From Solirubrobacteraceae bacterium (GTDB lineage Bacteria > Actinomycetota > Thermoleophilia > Solirubrobacterales > Solirubrobacteraceae): a stretch of 9,753 nt of DNA. Shown here piece by piece: positions 6,300 to 9,753 of this stretch. Under the pieces are notes generated by a model, which was not told the origin of the DNA, made no database searches, and saw nothing but the letters and a program-made list of their open reading frames with translations. Positions within the stretch are counted from its first letter, which is position 1. Every line of letters begins with the position of its first letter. Where the stretch lies: positions 1 through 9,753 of the forward strand of contig JASHYF010000337.1 in assembly GCA_030043235.1 (NCBI GenBank). The letters run 5' to 3'. The translations under genes and the position numbers were made by a program.

Positions 6300-7286
6300 A
6301 TGACAGGATCGGCTGACGCCTCGGCTGTCGCGAATGCGGCTCGCAAGCGGTTTCCCGACTTCTTCATCGTCGGTCATGGCAAGAGCGGCACGACGGCCCT
6401 GTACGAGATGCTCAGGCGTCATCCGCAGATCTACATGCCCGTCAAGGAGCCCTCGTACTTTGCCCCGGATCTGGGAGCCCCAGCGGGATCGCGGGCGCCG
6501 GCGCGCCGCCGAGATCGTCTCGAGAACTACCTCTCCCTGTTTGCCGACGCTGCGCCGGAGCAGCGGATAGGCGAGGCGTCGCCCTCGTACCTCAGGTCCT
6601 CCACCGCCGCGGCGCGCATCGCCGAGCTGCAGCCCAACGCGCGCATCATCGCGATCCTGCGGGAGCCCGCGAGCTTCGTGCGCTCCCTCCACCTGCAGTT
6701 CGTGCAAGCCTTCCTGGAGCCCGAGAAGGATCTGCGCAAGGCGCTGGCGCTCGAAGACGCCAGGCGCGAGGGCCGCGACGTTCCCGATGGGTATCTTCCC
6801 GAGACGTTCCTGTATCAGGATCGCGTGCGCTACGTCGAGCAGCTGCGACGTTACCACGCCGCGTTTCCAGAGAACCGGGTGCTGGTGCTCATCTACGACG
6901 ACTTCCGGCGTGACAACGTGGGGACCGTGCGCCGGGTCCTGCGCTTTCTCGACGTCGACGCGACGTCTCCGATCGAGACGATCGAAGCCAATCCGACCGT
7001 GCGCCTGCGCTCGCGACGCCTCAACGACGTCATGCAAGCCGTGGCCATGGGTGCGGGACCGGCCTCGACCGTCGTGAAGCTGCCCGTCAAGGCGCTCGTG
7101 CCGCGAAGCCTGCGACGCAAGCTGTTCCGGACGGCCAGGCAGCGCGTCGTGTTCGCCACCCCCCGGCCTCCCGACGAGGAGCTGATGCTCGAGTTGCGGC
7201 GTCGCTTCAAGGCGGAGGTGATCGCGCTGAGCGAGTACCTCGACCGGGACCTCGTGGGCCTGTGGGGCTATGACGAGATCGGCTGA
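6300..7286 (+). CDS. PAPS-dependent sulfotransferase domain protein
   Basis: A 328-residue protein that should move a sulfuryl group from PAPS to a hydroxyl or amine on a carbohydrate, lipid or small molecule. The 5'-phosphosulfate loop is FIVGHGKSGTTALYEML (residues 22-38, K28 and the SGTT turn). The 3'-phosphate motif is ILREPASFVRSLHLQF (R121, S129). KEPSYFAPD and GEASPSYL in between are typical of the Sulfotransfer_1/3 group, and the C-terminal half holds VLVLIYDDFRRD and VRRVLRFLDVD, also usual there. Length is normal for the family and no signal peptide or membrane segment is seen, so it is probably cytoplasmic. ATG 6300 is taken as the start: it is the first ATG before the conserved core, and upstream codons read as Arg-rich non-protein; a clear ribosome site is missing. 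It is not in an operon. The acceptor is unknown. Confidence 0.9.
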   Translation: MTGSADASAVANAARKRFPDFFIVGHGKSGTTALYEMLRRHPQIYMPVKEPSYFAPDLGAPAGSRAPARRRDRLENYLSLFADAAPEQRIGEASPSYLRSSTAAARIAELQPNARIIAILREPASFVRSLHLQFVQAFLEPEKDLRKALALEDARREGRDVPDGYLPETFLYQDRVRYVEQLRRYHAAFPENRVLVLIYDDFRRDNVGTVRRVLRFLDVDATSPIETIEANPTVRLRSRRLNDVMQAVAMGAGPASTVVKLPVKALVPRSLRRKLFRTARQRVVFATPRPPDEELMLELRRRFKAEVIALSEYLDRDLVGLWGYDEIG

Positions 7287-7315
7287 ATCGTCTCCTCGGC
7301 GCGAGCCTCGCCCTC

Positions 7316-7339
7316 GCCTGCGCTGCCCGGGCGGCAGGC
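7316..7339 (+). terminator. GC-rich hairpin behind the sulfotransferase gene
   Basis: GCCTGC (7316-7321) pairs with GCAGGC (7334-7339); the 12-base loop holds the self-complementary GCCCGGGC (7325-7332). It lies 30 bases behind the sulfotransferase stop. There is no T-tract and it abuts the ferritin-like remnant, so the terminator role is only possible. Confidence 0.3.
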
Positions 7340-7409
7340 CGAGCAGAAGATCGGCCAATATCTGAACGACGCGCAGGCGGTGGAGCAGGCGCTCGCGCGA
7401 CGCCTGCGC
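7338..7409 (+). pseudogene. Possible remnant of a ferritin-like / DUF892-type gene
   Basis: Codons here read AEQKIGQYLND, then AQAVEQALARRLR. This strongly recalls the first helix of actinobacterial ferritin-like or DUF892 (YciE-type) proteins, which often begin with a K-I/L-x-Q-Y-L-x-D-A-x-x-x-E pattern. The frame has no ATG, GTG or TTG between the sulfotransferase stop (7284-7286, the same frame) and this point. After residue R of RLR it becomes Arg-rich and ends at TGA 7515-7517. It is therefore not a working gene; a decayed or truncated copy is the simplest reading. The match is short and made from memory, so chance similarity remains possible. Confidence 0.35.
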
Positions 7410-7520
7410 CGGCGAGGCGCTCGAGATCGCGCCCCACACCGCGATCGAGCGCGTATCCGCCGCTCGTCCCTCGCCGCTCCGGCCTGTCAAGTCGCGCTCT
7501 GGGCGGTCGATGAATGAGGT

Positions 7521-8624
7521 GTGGAGAGCACGGCGGCGCGCGGGAACACGGCGGGACGCGAGAACCCGTGCTGGCTGCGCACGTTCCGAGCGCGTCTGTC
7601 GCCCGCACTCGCGCTCCTGTCCGCGCTCGGCCTGCTGAGCGCAGGACCGCTCGCCGCGCAGGCCGCCGCGGGCAAGCCCGCCGTCGCGCCCAAGCTCACC
7701 GCGGCCAACTGGGACCTCGCCGCGCAGCGTGCGGTCGTGCGCGACGGGCTGATGGCAGATGAAGGGGGCGCGGGCTTCGCCGGGGCGAGCGATCTCACGC
7801 CGCAGGCCGCCCAGACGGCGTTCGCGGCGCTCGCCGCGCGCGAGCAGGCGCCGCCGGTGCCCGTCACCGGGGACGGGCCGATCAGCGTCGTGCGCTTCGA
7901 CGCCCTGCTCGCCGAGCAGCTCGGCCTCGGCGAAGTCGCCGAGCACGTCCAGCAGACCGCTGCCGCCGCCGGGCTCGAGCCCCCGGGCTACTTCGGCAGC
8001 GAGGTCGTCGCGCGCTATCTCGAACTGCGCTACGAGCACCCCGTCGGCGAACAGTCGCTCGACCTGTACCCCTGGGAAGCGATCACGCGCGCGGAAGCCG
8101 CGCACTCCTTCGCGGTCGTGCTCGAATCCGGCAGCTGGGCGCTCGCGGGCGCGCGCGAAACGCTCTCCAGCTTCACCCTGCCCCACTACGACGCCGCGCA
8201 GCTCGAGGTGCTGCGCATCGCCGTCTCCAAGATCGGCATGCCGTACGTGTGGGGCGGGACCACCGACAACACCGCCGACGGGCTCGAACACGGCGGCTAT
8301 GACTGCTCGGGCTTCGCCTGGCGCGTCTACAAGCTCTCCGGGCTGCCCTGGGGCAGGCAGATCCGCGGGCGCACCGCCGCCGAACAGGCCGGAGAAATCT
8401 CCAAGAGCGCGCGCATCCACCTCGAAGACGTGCAGGGCGGCGATCTGTTGTTCTTCGGCTCCGCCCACTTCAACTCGAAGGCCACCGCGTCGAACGTCAT
8501 CCACGAGGCGATCGCCATGAGCGACCAGTGGGCGATCAACTCCTCCGGCCAGGGCGTGTACGTGCTGCCGCTCACATCCGGCTGGCTCGCCCAGAGCTTC
8601 ACCTGGGCGCGGCGCGTGCTCTGA
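7521..8624 (+). CDS. Secreted NlpC/P60 peptidase with SLH-like N-terminal region
   Basis: A 367-residue protein. The N-terminus has Arg residues, then a hydrophobic stretch (SPALALLSALGLLSAGPLA, 27-45) and Ala-rich cleavage sites near 48-50, a plausible Sec signal. Residues about 60-200 look like S-layer-homology-type repeats (aromatic/Ala helices, GLEPPGYFGSEVVARYL, ending ITRAEAAHSFAVVL at 188-201), which would hold it to the wall. The C-terminal NlpC/P60 domain has PYVWGG, then YDCSGFAW with nucleophile C262, GGDLLFFG, H328 in NVIHEAIAM, and N340 at the usual third polar place. It should cleave peptide bonds of peptidoglycan stems. GTG 7521 is the only plausible start in frame, since a stop lies at 7515-7517; the only nearby purine tract (GAGG) is unusually close. 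No close gene partner is present; a 16-base palindrome overlaps the stop. Confidence 0.9.
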   Translation: MESTAARGNTAGRENPCWLRTFRARLSPALALLSALGLLSAGPLAAQAAAGKPAVAPKLTAANWDLAAQRAVVRDGLMADEGGAGFAGASDLTPQAAQTAFAALAAREQAPPVPVTGDGPISVVRFDALLAEQLGLGEVAEHVQQTAAAAGLEPPGYFGSEVVARYLELRYEHPVGEQSLDLYPWEAITRAEAAHSFAVVLESGSWALAGARETLSSFTLPHYDAAQLEVLRIAVSKIGMPYVWGGTTDNTADGLEHGGYDCSGFAWRVYKLSGLPWGRQIRGRTAAEQAGEISKSARIHLEDVQGGDLLFFGSAHFNSKATASNVIHEAIAMSDQWAINSSGQGVYVLPLTSGWLAQSFTWARRVL

Positions 8625-8636
8625 GCGGCCGCTCAG
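8621..8636. repeat. Perfect 16-base palindrome over the NlpC/P60 stop codon
   Basis: CTGAGCGGCCGCTCAG is a perfect palindrome whose second to fourth bases are the TGA stop. As RNA it can fold into a six-base stem with a GGCC-centred loop, which could help end transcription or protect the 3' end. No T-tract follows. Confidence 0.55.
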
Positions 8637-8777
8637 CCGCGGTGCTTGCCGGCGTGGCGCGAGCGCGTGGACCCAGCAGCCCGAACGGCAGCTCCGCCTC
8701 CATCGGGCTTCTCACCGCCGCGCCCACCCGGAAGCCGGAATCCTGCGCGGCTCGCATGCCCTAACGTGCCGGGCCGC
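8637..8777. other. Spacer between NlpC/P60 and membrane protein genes
   Basis: About 140 bases without a recognisable gene. No good promoter or ribosome site for the next gene could be picked out. Open frames crossing it lack protein-like composition. Confidence 0.45.
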
Positions 8778-9753
8778 ATGCCCCGGCCCGGCCGCCCGCA
8801 CATCGACCGCTTCGACCTCGTGCTGCTGGCGATCCTCGCGGCGCTGTCGATGTGGACGATCGCCATCGCGCTGTGGCAGATCCTCGACCACGGCCGCGTG
8901 TGGACGGGAAGCGAGACCGTGTTCTTCGAGGACGGGTTTCAGTCGATGATGTGGATCCAGGGCATCCTGCATCACGGGGCGAGCCCCGACCTGTACGTGC
9001 TCGGCCACACTCCCGCCGACCTCTTCCAGCCGCTCGTGGCCATCTCCGCGGGGATCGCCGCGCTCGGCGTCGCGCCCTACCTCGCGCTCCTGCTGTGGAA
9101 GCCCGTCGCCGTCGCCGCCGTGTTCTTCGCCGCCCGCGCGTACGTCCACCGCCTCATCGCCGAGAAGTGGTCGCGGCGGGCGGCGCTCGTGCTCGCCCTG
9201 TTCTTCGGGTGGGGGACCGTGATCGGCGACTCCTCGATCGTGTTCTGGTCGTGGGGCTACCCGTTCGCGCTGATCGCGCTCGCCTGCACGCTCGGCGCGC
9301 TGCTCGCGTACAGTCGCGATCGCGCCGCCGGACGCGCCGGGCTGCTGCCGGCGCTGCTCGGCGCGCTGGCCAGCTGGCTGCACCCGTGGCAGGGGGAGAT
9401 CCTGATCCTCGTCCTGCTCGGCTGTGAGCTCAGCCTGTTCGTGCGTGGGCAGCCCGTGCGCGTGACGGCGCTCGTGCTCACTGTCGCGCTCACCGCCCTT
9501 CCGCTCGGCTACTTCGCGGCGCTCGTGCAGTTCGACGCGGTGTGGCGGCGCGAGCGCGAAGCCGCCGTGAGCACCTATCCGCTGTCGCACGTGGCGGGCA
9601 CGTTCTGGCCGCTCTTGATCCCCGCGCTGCTCGCCTATCGCGTGCGCGCGCGGAGCTTCCTCGCATTGACCGTCCGCGTCTGGCCGTTTGCCGCGCTCGC
9701 GATCTTCCTGTTCTCGGAGTGGAAGGGCAGCGGGCCGACGCACGCGCTGCTCG
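8778..9753 (+). CDS. Multi-pass membrane protein, GT-C glycosyltransferase-like, 3' end outside window
   Basis: At least 325 residues are visible and the frame runs off the right edge. A short basic N-terminus is followed by a first membrane segment (about 13-34), a loop, and then six or more further hydrophobic segments (about 83-105, 106-121, 135-150, 160-178, 189-220, 229-250, 273-288, 301-313). The first loop has FFEDGFQ with an acidic pair E51-D52, where GT-C sugar transferases carry catalytic or metal-binding acids. H202 in WLHPWQGE is another polar motif set between membrane segments. This suggests an integral membrane glycosyltransferase using a lipid-linked sugar, but no named family was recognised and it may be a plain membrane protein. 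The start is unsure: ATG 8778, or GTG 8766 four codons earlier in the same frame; neither has a good ribosome site. Confidence 0.75.
   Translation, partial: MPRPGRPHIDRFDLVLLAILAALSMWTIAIALWQILDHGRVWTGSETVFFEDGFQSMMWIQGILHHGASPDLYVLGHTPADLFQPLVAISAGIAALGVAPYLALLLWKPVAVAAVFFAARAYVHRLIAEKWSRRAALVLALFFGWGTVIGDSSIVFWSWGYPFALIALACTLGALLAYSRDRAAGRAGLLPALLGALASWLHPWQGEILILVLLGCELSLFVRGQPVRVTALVLTVALTALPLGYFAALVQFDAVWRREREAAVSTYPLSHVAGTFWPLLIPALLAYRVRARSFLALTVRVWPFAALAIFLFSEWKGSGPTHALL

Noticed and set aside
7284..7409. Stop-codon read-through joining sulfotransferase to the ferritin-like segment, which is in the same frame
   Set aside because: There is no read-through context or recoding signal, and the C-terminus before the TGA is normal for a sulfotransferase; shared frame is a one-in-three chance.
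6147..8504. 785-codon minus-strand open frame
   Set aside because: It spans antisense of both the sulfotransferase and NlpC/P60 genes and the gap between them; composition is not protein-like and no motifs are seen.
8712..9743. 343-codon minus-strand open frame at the right end
   Set aside because: Antisense to the multi-pass membrane protein; the product is Arg/Glu/His-rich low-complexity, a common mirror of Ala/Leu/Val-rich membrane genes in GC-rich DNA.

Overview
The window is very GC-rich (roughly 70% by eye), with strong G/C preference at third codon positions and densely packed genes. That fits a high-GC actinobacterium. The mix of a cholesterol-oxidase-like GMC enzyme, a wall-associated NlpC/P60 protein with an SLH-like N-terminal part and several poorly known membrane proteins suggests Thermoleophilia (Solirubrobacterales), but this taxonomic guess is inference. 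No tRNA, rRNA, CRISPR array, insertion sequence or phage gene was seen.

Left half (1-5450), all on the minus strand: a tightly coupled three-gene operon. It runs, in transcription order, GMC-type flavin oxidase (5360-3789), VAO/ALO-type flavin oxidase (3789-2251) and a membrane protein with about six membrane segments and a large C-terminal Vps62/DUF946-like domain (2258 to beyond the left edge). The stop/start junctions are TGATG (1-base overlap) and ATGGCTGA (8-base overlap), so the three are probably translated together. A sigma70-like promoter lies upstream (5442-5415), among three evenly spaced copies of the heptamer ATCGACT. This oxidase-oxidase-Vps62 operon, with its candidate operator, is the most interesting part of the window.

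Middle (5450-7290): a small VOC/glyoxalase-like gene (minus, 5906-5550) followed by a strong stem-loop; a 393-base divergent intergenic region with a weak candidate promoter in each direction; then a sulfotransferase gene (plus, 6300-7286) with clear PAPS-binding motifs.

Right part (7287-9753), plus strand: a short stretch that looks like the remnant of a ferritin-like/DUF892-type gene, then a secreted NlpC/P60 peptidase with an SLH-like N-terminal region ending in a perfect 16-base palindrome, then the 5' part of a multi-pass membrane protein with GT-C glycosyltransferase-like features that runs off the right edge. The sulfotransferase, NlpC/P60 protein and possible GT-C protein all point to cell-envelope work, but nothing in the sequence ties them into one pathway.
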